From Alviniconcha marisindica (taxonomy: Eukaryota > Mollusca > Gastropoda > Provannidae), in NCBI GenBank assembly GCA_018857735.1, contig JABMCL010001551.1, positions 535,001 through 599,000 on the forward strand: 64,000 nt of DNA. The letters are read 5' to 3'. Below the pieces are notes generated by a model, which saw only the letters and a program-made list of their open reading frames with translations, did not search any database and was not told where the DNA came from. The stretch's first letter is position 1. Each line of letters starts with the position of its first letter. Positions 54,601 through 64,000 of the stretch are shown here, one piece after another. Position numbers and translations under genes: made by a program.

Positions 54601-55223
54601 TCATATACTGATAAAGTGATATAGTTTCAGAGATCTCACGCTACAGAGTAGGTGCAGGGTATGAAAAGGAACATTAGCTTAGCCTTTTGGCTTGAAAAGT
54701 TTTGTTTAATTTTATCAGATGTGCTTATAACAGAAAAGAAATGCATTCACCCATTCTGGATACCATCACTGGGGACAAAGACTAACAAAGTTTTCACTGA
54801 ACAAACATAATGCAGTAACCTTCCTTCCATACTCAGTCTCATGGTGGGGTGGACTCACTGCACTCAGTATCCAGTCCTTCAGATGGGATGAAAACCCAGA
54901 TCCTGATCTTGATCTTGATGTGCACTATAAGCACAATATGCTGACAGGACCCAATCTTGGGTATAGTGTCAGCAGACATGGGGTGAGCACTTGATGTTTT
55001 AGGGGCAGCGACAGATTTTTGTCTTAAAACTTTCTACTGTCTTGCTACTATTTCCTGTTCTAAGTTGTTCCAGTTAATATCCAGTGAAAAAGAAAAGAAA
55101 AGAGAATATATGTAGACAGCAGTTTTTGTTGGATTTACTCTACAAGTATAACCCTGTGAGCTGTTTCTTGTGAGACTTCTGAGTGCTGGTGCTAATGTTA
55201 TACCAATGCTAGAAATATATTAA

Positions 55224-55268
<45 letters not shown>

Positions 55269-55482
55269 CAATTACACTGCACCAGCAACAGCCCCCTCAC
55301 AACAGAAGAAGAGCAGGGCAGACAGCCAAATGGACATAGTTACGATAGTATACTGCTGAGATAGATGAACTCACCTCGTAATACTCTATTCCAGCAAAAC
55401 TCATGGGCAGCAGAATGACCAGCAGCAAAGCTCCAATACCCCCAACAATAGCGGCAATGTAAAATATCGCCTTTCCCTCCAT
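48846..55482 (-). CDS. SPFH/band-7 (prohibitin-like) membrane protein, six coding exons
   Basis: Exons in gene order: 55482-55375, 52950-52786, 52149-52030, 51205-51073, 50111-49900, 49115-48846: 1,008 bases, 335 residues and TAG, phases consistent throughout. Residues 6-31 form one transmembrane helix ([15 protein letters not shown]). A band-7 domain follows ([20 protein letters not shown], then [17 protein letters not shown] and [20 protein letters not shown]). Residues about 195-305 are a long charged, Ala-rich region likely to be coiled coil ([20 protein letters not shown] to [16 protein letters not shown]). SPFH proteins assemble into membrane rings or microdomain scaffolds; which membrane this one uses is unclear. 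Six Cys at residues 165-187 are unusual for the family and suggest a lumenal or extracellular face. The precise orthologue is not recognised, so no symbol is given. The C-terminal 13 codons lie in a minisatellite. Confidence 0.85.
49201..49224. repeat. Poly-G run
   Basis: G23 or so in intron 5 of the SPFH gene; smaller G-runs follow at 49,281-49,311. Confidence 0.85.
49562..49654. repeat. (GA)n microsatellite
   Basis: About 45 GA units with AAAG interruptions, SPFH intron 5. Confidence 0.97.
49900..50111 (-). CDS. SPFH gene coding exon 5
   Basis: Starts [20 protein letters not shown], continues [20 protein letters not shown] and ends VRKTTEAE. Acceptor GTTGCAG|CA, donor GAG|GTAATT. The intron upstream is filled by a degenerate ACAATACAACACAAAACAGA array. 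Confidence 0.88.
50130..50640. repeat. Degenerate tandem array, ACAATACAACACAAAACAGA-type
   Basis: Loosely periodic AC/AAC-rich units (CAGTACAATACAACAC, AAAACAGAACAAT, GAGTTCAGTGCAG) occupy about 500 bp of SPFH intron 4. A Cys/Leu/Tyr-rich frame on the minus strand runs through it and into exon 5 but only the exon part is real. Confidence 0.8.
51073..51205 (-). CDS. SPFH gene coding exon 4
   Basis: 44 codons plus one base, [20 protein letters not shown] to [15 protein letters not shown]. Acceptor TTGGCAG|GGA, donor TTGG|GTACAA chosen because it is the only one in phase with exon 5. Confidence 0.83.
51414..51436. repeat. Poly-G run
   Basis: About 22 G's in SPFH intron 3. Another G-run (51,697-51,713) and (GA)n at 51,571-51,637 are nearby. 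Confidence 0.85.
52030..52149 (-). CDS. SPFH gene coding exon 3
   Basis: 40 codons, [20 protein letters not shown] to SSAIDALK. Acceptor ACCACAG|ATC, donor AAG|GTTTGT. Confidence 0.88.
52786..52950 (-). CDS. SPFH gene coding exon 2
   Basis: 55 codons, [20 protein letters not shown] to [10 protein letters not shown]. Acceptor GTTTTCAG|TAT, donor GAG|GTGAAG. Confidence 0.9.
53043..53221 (-). mobile_element. 180-bp SINE family, copy 3, with perfect 11-bp TSD
   Basis: Flanked by AACAATATACT at 53,032-53,042 and 53,222-53,232. In minus orientation it begins CATAGTTCAGGAGCTGTGTG and ends GACATTAAGCAACACCGG with a (GAA)5 tail. It is the most complete of the three copies and defines both ends of the family. 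Lies in SPFH intron 1. Confidence 0.95.
53233..55223 (-). other. Rest of SPFH intron 1, nothing coding seen
   Basis: AT-rich, with small (TA)n patches (54,366-54,396). The (TA)n run at 55,224-55,266 (about 21 units) closes it. Confidence 0.5.
55224..55266. repeat. (TA)n microsatellite
   Basis: About 21 TA units, about 110 bp from coding exon 1 of the SPFH gene on its intron side. Confidence 0.95.
55375..55482 (-). CDS. SPFH gene coding exon 1
   Basis: 36 codons: start Met, membrane helix, ending [10 protein letters not shown]. Donor GAG|GTGAGT. An acceptor (T-run then CAG) at 55,510 places 27 bases of 5' UTR before the ATG. Confidence 0.85.
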
Positions 55483-55862
55483 ATTGGATTTGGTATCTTC
55501 TGATCAATTCTGAAAAAAAAAACTGAAGAAATGAAGAAGAAACAAAACAGATGATGCACTGTACATCAATGCATCAAGGTCGGGTACAGATTTTTCGGTC
55601 CTGATGTATACCTCGATTGCGACAGGGCCTGACTACATACCCATAAGCAGAAAACCCGGCTGCATTGCGAAATAGACTAGCATGCAGTGGTACTGCATTC
55701 TCATAGCAACAATAACTTGTCGATGCTTACTGCCCACAAAGACTAGATTTACCCAAAGAAGAGAAGAAGCTTTACGCGCAGGGTGCTTTACAAATTTTCA
55801 TTATTATTATTATTAAAACGCAACCACAGTCATGCTCAATACTCTAACTCCTCAACTCTTAC

Positions 55863-56000
55863 CTTAATCAGTAAGACAGCCTTCCTGTTCCATGGACAAG
55901 TTATTAAAAGATAACCTGAGAACAGTGACCCGAAAGGAGAGCCCCGAAGTTCAGTCAGAAGAGTGGTTGCCTATCTCGAAATTCGTCTGCTTCACACTGT
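55863..56000 (-). promoter_or_regulatory. Probable non-coding first exon of the SPFH gene
   Basis: A strong donor on the minus strand (ATTAAG|GTAAGAG at 55,863) can be joined to the acceptor before coding exon 1. The upstream limit is not visible and the value given is a guess. Confidence 0.45.
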
Positions 56001-56302
56001 AATAAAGTGTAACTTCAGTTCCTCTGAAAATAAAATAATGTAGCAACTAGAAATGTAGCTAATACTTTTTAAAATACAGAAAGCATACCAGCTGTGCATT
56101 TGCATGGTCGGACTAGGTCAAAGCATTATTTTATACGCATTATTGTATTTCCAAAACTTCAGCATTTTCTGTTTGGGCATCGTGCTCCACGCTTCCGATC
56201 ATGTGACGAAATCGAATTCGAAAACGAGGGTAACAGACATGGCGGCCTTGGAGTAATGAAATCGCATAGTGTTTCTACTGGGTTGAAGTTTGTTGCCAAA
56301 AA
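56001..56302. promoter_or_regulatory. SPFH-CDC27 divergent promoter region
   Basis: Contains TCATGTGAC (56,199-56,207, E-box/USF-like) and ACATGGCGGCC (56,237-56,247), similar to the YY1 site found at the start of many housekeeping genes. No clear TATA box. If transcription starts upstream of 56,239, two short upstream frames (ATG at 56,239 and 56,256) precede the CDC27 start. Confidence 0.45.
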
Positions 56303-56326
56303 ATGCTGCTACAGGAGCCGGTTCAG
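56303..56326 (+). CDS. CDC27: CDC27 exon 1, eight codons
   Basis: ATG CTG CTA CAG GAG CCG GTT CAG encodes MLLQEPVQ, then GTATAAG. Identified because LQEPVQ|AAIW is the conserved start of animal CDC27 and the phase (0) fits exon 2. Too short for most gene finders. Confidence 0.88.
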
Positions 56327-59300
56327 GTATAAGAAAAGCATTAGATTTGAACATTAGGCGTCGTATTGATAGGTGTGGCAATTTCAATGAGAGTCCTACT
56401 CGGGAAAGGAGAATTTAGATGAGTTTTTTTCAATTCCCAAATATTTTTTTGTGATTGCTGGCCAGTGGTCCGTGTTGCTTTAGATCTAGTCTTTATCATA
56501 CTCGCTTTTGTTGTTGTAGTTCTTTATTCATCTGTAAACGTTTGTTTCAGTTACCTAAATCCAGGGACTTTGGAGTACTATTAGGGTTAGAATCAGTGGT
56601 AAGTTTAGGACACTGAAGTCAAAAGTAAAACAAAATAAACAATTGGTAGAATTGCGCTGAATTGTTTTGCCTCATTGTGTACCTGTGATACAGTGCGGTA
56701 GCAATAATAACCTTTATAAAACCCACTCCTTGGAAAGCAGGTCGATTTTTGCAACGTTCACAGTACTAAAAGCACTGTGCCAATGTTTCACGCAACGTGG
56801 GAAATTGCATAAATCTGGTGTGAACAGCTCAATTCCTAAAAACTGAATCCCAAAGCTGGATTTGCTCTGTCTCATTGTGAATTGCCTGCACTTTTGATTG
56901 ATTGCCATTGCATGATGGTGAGACAAAGTGAGTTGCAGAGAACATGTCACCAATTTGATAACTTTCAAACAACTGGTCTTGAGTTGAATCTTGTGCTGTA
57001 CTTGGAAAACTGGTGTGATTTCAATCAATTTAACCTGTTGATTGTTCGCGTGTTGTGAATGTGAAATCCCCAGTATCAGTCAGTGTGTACAGTCAGTTCA
57101 TCCTTCTAGATGGCATAAAGGCTTTTCAGCTTAGTCAGCTTTCACCCTTGTTCTTTTTTCCTTTCCCTGTTTTCCAGATCCACTTGTTGTCATTCACTAT
57201 GAAAACTTTTGCCTACTTCTAAGTTGTATGGTTAAGACAAAAGTGCTGTTGAATTGAATTGCAGGCAGCCATCTGGGATGCCTTGAATCACTACTCTTTT
57301 GGAGATGCCATTTTCTTAGCTGAAAGGCTGTATGCTGAAGGTATGTATTTGCCATTTTATTTCTAGACCAGCATAGTTCATTAGTTGTTTTGTTGTCAGG
57401 CTTACTGAGTTGTACTACATTTTAATTTGTAATTGTATTATTTAGTACTGAAAATTATCATTATATAAATTATAATGTTTAAAATGGTTATACATAATTA
57501 TGATGATGCTAAGTTAGTAAGTACAGCTTGAAAGTGTGAAGTCTGTTTTGAAATGTGCTACTGAACCAGTGAATGCAAAATTTTGCACAACTCTACTTCA
57601 GTCAAGTCAGTGTTGCTGTCTCTATGTGTACCACCATTGTATAACTCTAACATTTAATACTAAACCCGTGACTGGGACTGGGATGCAATGGGCCTGGTAC
57701 ACAATAAAACTGGAATACAGTGTGACTGAATACATTGGGCCTGGTAGTGGTACACAGTAAGATTGGGATGTTGTTGTTGTTGTTAATCACTTTATATAGT
57801 GCTATTCTCTGCTCTTGAGCGGACTCAAGTGCTCACATGTGATTCTGCTGGAGTGACAAGTTTTTTTATAGCGCATTTTTGAATATCCACCGAAGTGGTG
57901 TACTTACACTAGTTACAGTGCTGACAGTAACATGGCTGGTGCCACATGAAACTGCTGCTGTCTTGGTGTATTCAGTGTACACCATCCATACAACCATGCA
58001 CCATGACCATGTCATGCCCCTTTAAGCAAAGCTGCATATGTAAGATGCATGCATGTTTAGCTGTAACCTGCCACCTGCACTTTTGCAGAAAGACCAGGAA
58101 GGATCTTTTACGTGCTACTATGGTAACAGGGGTGGTTGAACAGATGCCGAATTAAGTCAGCACAGAAAGCTGATCCTGGAGAAGAAAATTCTCCCACCAC
58201 TCCTGCAGGGACTTGAACCTGTGACCTTTCAAACAGGGGTCTGGTGCTCTAGCCACTGAGCTATCCCTGCTCCCTGCTGTAATGTCATATGGTGGGCCTG
58301 AGTACACAGTGACAGTGAGATTGGGATGTAACATCATACAGTGGGCCTGAGTACACAGTGAGACTGGGATACAGTGGACCTGGTTGTGGGACACAGTGAG
58401 ACTTGGATATATATACGATATGATGGCATGAATGGGCTGGTACACGAGGAGACTGGGACACAGTGGGCCTGGTAGTACTTCATGGGACTGGAAGGCAGGG
58501 ACACAGTGGGACTTGGATGCAATGTGCCTGGTAGTACATGTATAGTACTAGTAGTAGTAGGTCTGTGACTCAGTCAGTCAGTGGGCATGGTTCACAGTGA
58601 GACTTGGATACTGGATAGAATGGGTTTTGTATACCTTGGCATCTAGGTGCAACCTAAATATGATGAGTCACCACTCAGGTAATCTTTTCAATGGTTATGT
58701 GTTTACTTGTTAGTATGTTACTTACAAGATATGTAAATTATATATTATTTTAATATGTTTGTTGTATGAACTATGATGCTTGTAAATATGATGGTGTGTC
58801 TGTTGGTAGTGTTACTGTAAAGAGCCTTAAGCCAGAGGCGTGGCACTAAAGAAATGCCTAGGAAATAGTTACAAAAGTCAAAAGAGCATAATACTTTTCC
58901 ATAACTGTATATGAGTGCGAGTGAAAGCTGAGAAAATGCAGGGAACTTTTATTTATTGTTAGTTTTAGTGACATCCGCTCAAAGAGAAATTGACTGGCCA
59001 TTCTGTCTACTAGTTTAGAACACAGTAAAACTAAAAGACTGACATTTCATTGATCACTGCAGTAAATCTGGGTTACCTTACCTGGGTAAACCTAAGGCTA
59101 CAGCAGCTGCACCCACCATGCTCAAAGGAACACGACTGTAGAAAACTGTATACATACATGATGCATGAAATGTGCTCTCTGATAGTGCAGTGTGGCACAA
59201 CACCTTTTGGTTACATCATAATACATCCCAGGTGTACATCATCAATAGTTCCTTACTGTGAGTGCGATACACATTCAAATAACTGATCCCTTTTGCTGTG

Positions 59301-62300
59301 CGTTGCAGTTTCTAACAGTGAGGCACTGCACCTGCTGGCTACATGCTACTACCGTGGGGGGCACCCCACCCAGGCCTACATGCTGCTGCAGAAGAAGAGT
59401 TGCCCCACTCCACAGTGCAAGTTTCTCATGGCACGATGTTGCCTTGACACGAAAAAGTGAGTCATCTTTTCTGATGTAATCATTTTAAGGAATTAAGCTC
59501 ATAGATTATGGACAAAATAGGTAGTTTGTTAATGTTATACATGTGGTTTTGGCACATAGTGATTGTGTAATTAATCTGTATATTCACGCTTTTGCCAGAA
59601 CTCTTCTTGATGAAACTGAAAGAAATGGTTGTTCAGTAATTACGTAAGTAAATTTGTAAAAATGGGAAAGGTCAGCCTAAATAGTAAATCGCCAAGTTAC
59701 AGCCACATCTTAAGCGGTAAACAGCCAAATTACAGCCACTTTAGATTTGTAGTCTTTCATTCATTCCACCAGGTTTCCTGCTGCCACGTTTGTCAGTTAC
59801 GTGTGATTCCATGTCTTTTCTGTCATTTACACTGAAGAGAATAGCCTTAGCCCTTTTATATCAATTATCATATAATTATGTGAATATTACAGATAGTGAG
59901 GCCAGTTTGGTTGAAGTGATTTTCAACAGGTTTATCTCTGTGGTATTTAATATCATGTGACAATATCATTTGTAGAATTTGTAGAAAGAATGCCATCTGT
60001 CTGGGGCAGAACACATGTTCTCATTCAGACTGATGGGTCACATTGTGCTTGCAGAAAATGAGACTTTAACTGTTTCCTTCCGTCAGTTATAACCTCTCTT
60101 TTTCATGTTTATGTGTAACTGTAAGACAGGGAGTGAGATCTTGGATTTTAACATCCTGTCAACTGCTTAGGGTCAACTTGGGAAGAGAGAGAGGGAGAGA
60201 GAGAGAGGTAGCCCCATCCAGTGCCTGTTTGTGCCCTCCCTGCTCCCCACCCCCTAGCCCTTCTCTCCCTCCTCCTTTCTCCCCCTGTTGCCTCCCCCTT
60301 CCTTCCAGAAATGGCAGGTCTCTTCATTTTCAGTGAGAGATGATTAACTGTTCATTGTCTTTTCACCCCATCAGGTATGCAGAGGCAGAGAGAATGCTGG
60401 CTGGCAACATGTTGACAAAACCCAAGAGTTGTGACGAAATTGAAGCAGAGTTTGGTGGTATGGCCTGCCACGTGTTTTCACTGTTGGGGCAGCTGTACAG
60501 GTGAGTGCCTCTTCTCATTATATGCAGTGAACACTGCCTACCACTTTGTGTGTCTAAACCTGCCTGTCTACTGACTGATCCATATCTGGTGACAGTGCAA
60601 TAGTTAGCCTGAGCTGTGTATGTCACTGTGTGTATTCTTCTTTCTTCCTTCTCTTTCTCTCTTTTGTGCTGGGTTGGGGGATGGAATGAAACTATCAATT
60701 GCAGTGTTAATAAGATACAGAAGTGTATCTGAGACACTAAACTAGGACCTGACTCACTGAATGTCCGACCTGAATGTCCATTCATTTGTGAGAAAATGTA
60801 TATAATTTGACTTGGATGCACTGAAAAGTAGTGGCACATGTTAAAATGCTTGTAGTGCAGCAGTTACACAGTTGTGTTAATGTTTTGCCCCCCCCCCCCC
60901 CCCCCCCATCTCTCTGTGAGTGTGTGTCAGGCTAGAGAGGAGAGATGCAGTTGAAAAAGACTCACGGTGAACACAGGTTGTGTATGGACAGACATTACAT
61001 GGCAGTTGCAAGTTGGCTATTCTTTCTGTATTTTTGTATTTGTTTGCTTCAGAATGTTTAGATTTATTACCGTAATAGCATCTTCTTGTGTTTTACAGCA
61101 AAACTGACAGAGTGCAAAAAGCGTGTGAGTGCTACAAGAAGAGTTTGAAACTGAACCCACTTCTGTGGAAATCCTATGAGGCGTTGTGTCAGCTTGGTAA
61201 GTTAGCTAATGACATTCTTGCTCTGTATGCAAACTTTGTGTTATGTATGTGTGTCTTTCTAAGTACTGCATTAGCTATTTGTCTTCCCGTCTATAAATGG
61301 TTTGATCTGCATTTTATGGCCTTTTTAGATTGTGACCTGCATTGCATTTGATGCAGAATATGGTGACCTGGAGTATCAGAAAAAATCTTTGTGGGAAGTG
61401 GTAAAGAACATAGAGCAAGATGGAAGAGGAGAACAGACTGGTTCATAAGGCACTAGGCACTGCATGTTTCCTCTGATGCCATTTTGAAATCGACCACCAT
61501 TTCTGGAATGGTCAGTGAAACCTGCTGCTGCAGTAGGATAGTTGATTAACTTGTACAGAATTGTAGAGCACGGGAGTTAAGAGTTGTAGGGCATGGAGGT
61601 GCAAATTTGGGTTTTATTTGGCAATGTCAGAAAGATAGGGAAGTATGGTCAAGAGAAATTTTACAGTCATTTGTTTCCCCCCAGTGAGCATGTGGTGCTT
61701 CAGTCAGTGATTTGTTTTAGCAACACAGTGTAGCAAAGCTAGCTATATGCTCCAGACAAGGCACAGTCCTTGAGCTTGTAGTCTCAGCAGGCAAGATATA
61801 ATTGTTAGTCAGTGGTAACTATTATGGTGTCACAAGCTGACAGACTAAGAGACCAAACATTTTGAACATGTATAAGAAAACTGCATAGTAATTTGCTGCA
61901 CAGGCATGGGTACAACTGTATTTGATCAACTCTGCTCTGAATTTGTCATGAATTTGTGTGCAGGTGTGAAAGTGGACCCGAACCAGGTGTTCAGTATGCC
62001 TGCGGCTATGGTGGCCCCCCCTGCTGCCCCTCCTCCCACGGTGCAGTCGCAGCCCCTGCCCCACCCTCAGCCTGCGCCCCAGGGTCAACCCCCAGGGACA
62101 GAAGATGGCGCCTTCACCATCCCTCAGACCATCACCAACGCCAGCACCACTCCTGCTGCTGAGACCATTGTTAGTGCTTCTGCTTGTTGCCTTCTTACTC
62201 GAGCTGAGCTGTGTAACCCTCTTGTCCCCAAATCTTTCTAATAGCCTTTGTGTTAAAAGTCTTAGGACCATTCTTAAAGTGCACAGGTGTTAAATGGAGA

Positions 62301-63837
62301 TGTCTTCGTGGAAAATTCCCAAACCCGAGTAGTGAATGAAAAAATAAGTCTTAGTGAAAAATTCCCAAACCTGAGTAGTGAATGAAGAAAGAAGTCGGTG
62401 TTATTACTAAGTATTACAAAAATAAAAATCAGTTGAGGGCTAACTCTCCAAAGGACAGGTAATAGTTAGAATGAGAGGTAAAAACAAAATAAAGAAGAGT
62501 TGAGGGCTAAATCTCCAAAGGACAGGCAATAGTTAGAATGAGATGTAAAAAAAGAGTTGAGGGCTAAACCTCCAAAGGACAGGCAATAGTTAGAATGAGA
62601 TGTAAAAAAACAGTTGAGGGCTAAACCTGCAAAGGACGGGCAATAGTTGGAATGAGATGTGAAAAAGTAAAAAAACAGTTGAGGGCTAAACCACCAAAGG
62701 ACTGGCAATAGTTGGAATGAGCTGTAAATGTGTCAGTTTTTTTTGGCGTTGTGGGATGGATGCAGATGTCAGATCATTGATTTTGTTCCCTTGGCCCATG
62801 CCATGGGATCTCGGAGTGGAGAGTGGGGCGTTTGATGTTGGGACAAGGGGGTTGATGGGATAAGAGGATTAATGATCTGGTCTGATAAGAAGTTGATGGG
62901 ATAAGAGGGTTAACAGTCTGATCTGATGGTCTGATAAAAAATTGATGGGATAAGAAGGTTACTGGTCTGGTCTGATAAGAAGTTGATGGGGTAAGAGGGT
63001 TAACAGTATGGTCTGATAAAAAGTTGATGTGATATGAGGGTTAACAGTCTGGTCTTATGATCTAGTAAAAAGTTAATGGGATAAGAGGTTTAATGGTCTG
63101 GTCCAATGGTCTGTTAAGAAGGTGAAGATTAGCAGTCAGGTCTTATGATCTTGATGGGATAAGAAGGTTAATGATCTAGTCTGATAAGAAGTTGATGGGA
63201 TACGAGGGCTAATGGTCTGGTCTGATGGTCTGTTAGTGGGATAAAAGTGTTAATAATCTGGTTGGCTGCGATATGAATGGTAACCTTCTGCAGTGTCTTG
63301 CAATGGGACATTTGTAGGCAAGTACATTGAGTCAGTTTGATGTGATGTGAAGTGGCTTGCAATTCTTTTCGTACTGCAGTGTATAAAAATGGGAAATTGA
63401 GTGATGCTTTCATTGTCAGCATACTGTTCCCTGGGGCTGCCGAAGAAAGCCCTTGAAAGTTCAAAGTCTTTGAAAGTTCATTGGGAGGTATGAGCACAGT
63501 TAGATGGGCAGTGCATCTCTGTTGTAGCTGTTTAGTATGTGTTTGTTCTGGGAAGGAGGGGAGCGTAGGCTTGGAGTGTTAGGATCCGCTTTTATTATTT
63601 ACAATTGCACAAACAGTGTCAAGGTTATAAGGTGGGATTCAGTCGGGGTCAGGGGTCATGGTTGTTGATTTGGTTACAAGCTGTAACTTTGCCAGGTAAG
63701 GAAATAATACTGTTGTTGTTGTTTTAAATCCAGAGCACGCCTCGCACAATCTGTTCTGATTGGACGCCGGATAACCAGGTGCATGATGGGAATGCTGGGG
63801 ACATTTGGGCGCCAGTTGGACCTGCAAAACCTGTCAA
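56303..63837 (+). CDS. CDC27: Cell division cycle protein 27 (APC3), N-terminal part, runs off the window
   Basis: A TPR scaffold subunit of the anaphase-promoting complex, the ubiquitin ligase that triggers anaphase; APC3 binds the IR tails of CDC20/CDH1 and forms a homodimer through its N-terminal TPRs. Exons seen: 56303-56326, 57265-57340, 59309-59456, 60375-60500, 61099-61196, 61964-62169, 63734-63837: about 260 of some 800 residues. The start MLLQEPVQ|AAIWDALNHY matches the family's conserved beginning. Then come FLAERLYAEVSNSEALHLLA, ATCYYRGGHPTQAYMLLQ, KYAEAERMLAG, SLLGQLYSKTDRVQKACECY and KKSLKLNPLLWKSYEALCQL, the first TPR block. After residue about 170 the Pro/Ala/Thr-rich linker begins, the usual site of mitotic phosphorylation. 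The C-terminal TPRs lie beyond the window. Confidence 0.95.
57265..57340 (+). CDS. CDC27: CDC27 exon 2
   Basis: AAIWDALNHYSFGDAIFLAE and RLYAE. Acceptor ATTGCAG|GCA, donor GAAG|GTATGT. Confidence 0.95.
57640..57768. repeat. Degenerate minisatellite, left part (TGGGCCTGGTACACAGT units)
   Basis: GGGATGCAATGGGCCTGGTA, ACTGGAATACAGTGTGACTG and similar units. They resume at 58,277-58,620 beyond the SINE, so the SINE landed inside the array. Confidence 0.75.
57770..58276 (-). mobile_element. Full-length long SINE with tRNA-like head, about 505 bp
   Basis: In minus orientation the head GCAGGGATAGCTCAGTGGCT (box A) and ACAGGTTCAAGTCCCTGC (box B, about 40 bp on) is tRNA-like. The body then matches 36,405-36,745 and 17,372-17,690, and the 3' end AATAGCACTATATAAAGTG runs into (AAC)n. 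The acceptor stem does not pair, so it is not a working tRNA gene. Lies in CDC27 intron 2. Confidence 0.88.
58277..58620. repeat. Degenerate minisatellite, right part
   Basis: Units of the type GTGGGCCTGAGTACACAGTG, AGACTGGGATACAGTGG, with (TAG)n at 58,546-58,560. Confidence 0.75.
59309..59456 (+). CDS. CDC27: CDC27 exon 3
   Basis: SNSEALHLLATCYYRGGHPT to CPTPQCKFLMARCCLDTK. Acceptor CGTTGCAG|TT, donor AAAA|GTGAGT. Confidence 0.95.
60375..60500 (+). CDS. CDC27: CDC27 exon 4
   Basis: YAEAERMLAGNMLTKPKSCD to GMACHVFSLLGQLY. Acceptor CATCAG|G, donor ACAG|GTGAGT. Confidence 0.95.
60889..60907. repeat. Poly-C run
   Basis: C19 in CDC27 intron 4. Confidence 0.85.
61099..61196 (+). CDS. CDC27: CDC27 exon 5
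   Basis: SKTDRVQKACECYKKSLKLN to WKSYEALCQL. Acceptor TTTTACAG|C, donor CTTG|GTAAGT. Confidence 0.95.
61964..62169 (+). CDS. CDC27: CDC27 exon 6
   Basis: Starts GVKVDPNQVFSMP, matching the end of the first TPR block, then Pro/Gln-rich sequence to TTPAAETI. Acceptor GTGCAG|GT is clear. The donor ATT|GTTAGT is weak, so the 3' edge is less certain. Confidence 0.8.
62295..62395. repeat. 47-bp tandem duplication
   Basis: GAAAATTCCCAAACCCGAGT and AGTGAATGAA occur twice in CDC27 intron 6. Confidence 0.85.
62425..62735. repeat. Minisatellite, unit about 55 bp, about six copies
   Basis: Units of GTTGAGGGCTAAACCTCCAA, AGGACAGGCAATAGTTAGAA, TGAGATGTAAAAA in CDC27 intron 6. Confidence 0.93.
62840..63245. 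repeat. Minisatellite, GATGGGATAAGAGGGTTAA units
   Basis: About nine variable units of 35-60 bp built from TTGATGGGATAAGAGGGTTA, ACAGTCTGGTCTGATGGTCT, GATAAAAAG. It follows the previous array after a 100-bp gap. Confidence 0.9.
63734..63837 (+). CDS. CDC27: CDC27 exon 7 (linker)
   Basis: The acceptor AATCCAG|AGC and donor TCAA|GTGAGT bound a frame STPRTICSDWTPDNQVHDGN to WAPVGPAKPV. The linker is poorly conserved, so the identification rests on splice sites, phase and position. Confidence 0.6.
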
Positions 63838-64000
63838 GTGAGTGGCACCTTTGACCAAAGTCAGCAATTTCTGTACCCTTTGGCCTCAAATGATGTATTT
63901 TAGGCACTGATGCATACAGGATGATACTGTTGCATTCTGGTTATTGTTGCTGAAATATCAGACCTACCTGTGTGTAATACATTTGACTCTTGGAACTTAC

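Noticed and set aside
58200..58276. tRNA gene, also 32,803 and 4,205
   Set aside because: Box A and box B are present but the acceptor stems do not pair and a repeat body follows; they are SINE heads.

Overview
The window is animal nuclear DNA, most likely from a marine mollusc; a gastropod is my guess. The signs are intron-rich metazoan genes with GT-AG junctions, heavy CA/GA microsatellites and homopolymer runs, SINEs with target-site duplications, and decayed jockey/CR1-like retrotransposons. The lineage is an inference, because no marker gene is present. I assembled the exons by eye from splice sites and reading phase; every joined phase closes without a stop.

Layout. Bases 1-23,100 hold no gene I can support: minisatellites, microsatellites (one nearly pure CA array is close to 0.8 kb), a 229-base pure purine tract, four retrotransposon fragments with an RNase H or reverse transcriptase C-terminus, SINEs and MITEs. 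Four genes fill most of the rest. (1) RPS2 (ribosomal protein uS5), minus strand, five coding exons from 29,428 to 23,307, plus a probable non-coding first exon starting at a 5' TOP-like pyrimidine run near 29,700. (2) PDE12 (2',5'-phosphodiesterase/deadenylase), plus strand, six exons from 29,964 to 38,086, 609 residues, head-to-head with RPS2 across about 260 bases. (3) An SPFH/band-7 (prohibitin-like) membrane protein, minus strand, six coding exons from 55,482 to 48,846, 335 residues. (4) The 5' half of CDC27 (APC3), plus strand, from an eight-codon first exon at 56,303 to the window edge, head-to-head with the SPFH gene. PDE12 and the SPFH gene converge on a 10-kb gene-free interval.

The genes look like ordinary housekeeping loci: cytosolic translation, mitochondrial RNA turnover, a membrane scaffold and cell-cycle ubiquitination. 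They do not form a pathway; they are paired as two divergent promoters.

The most unusual signals are structural. Three genes carry tandem copies of one of their own exon edges. Four decayed copies of the PDE12 terminal exon follow its stop codon. A 66-bp minisatellite containing the last codons and stop of the SPFH gene runs downstream of that gene. Two decayed copies of the RPS2 exon-4 acceptor edge lie in its intron. There is also a family of retroposed units only about 50-65 bp long, with nearly constant 5' ends and target-site duplications of 7-16 bp; a roughly 180-bp SINE with perfect TSDs; and a 1.47-kb TTAA-flanked Kolobok-like DNA transposon in an RPS2 intron.
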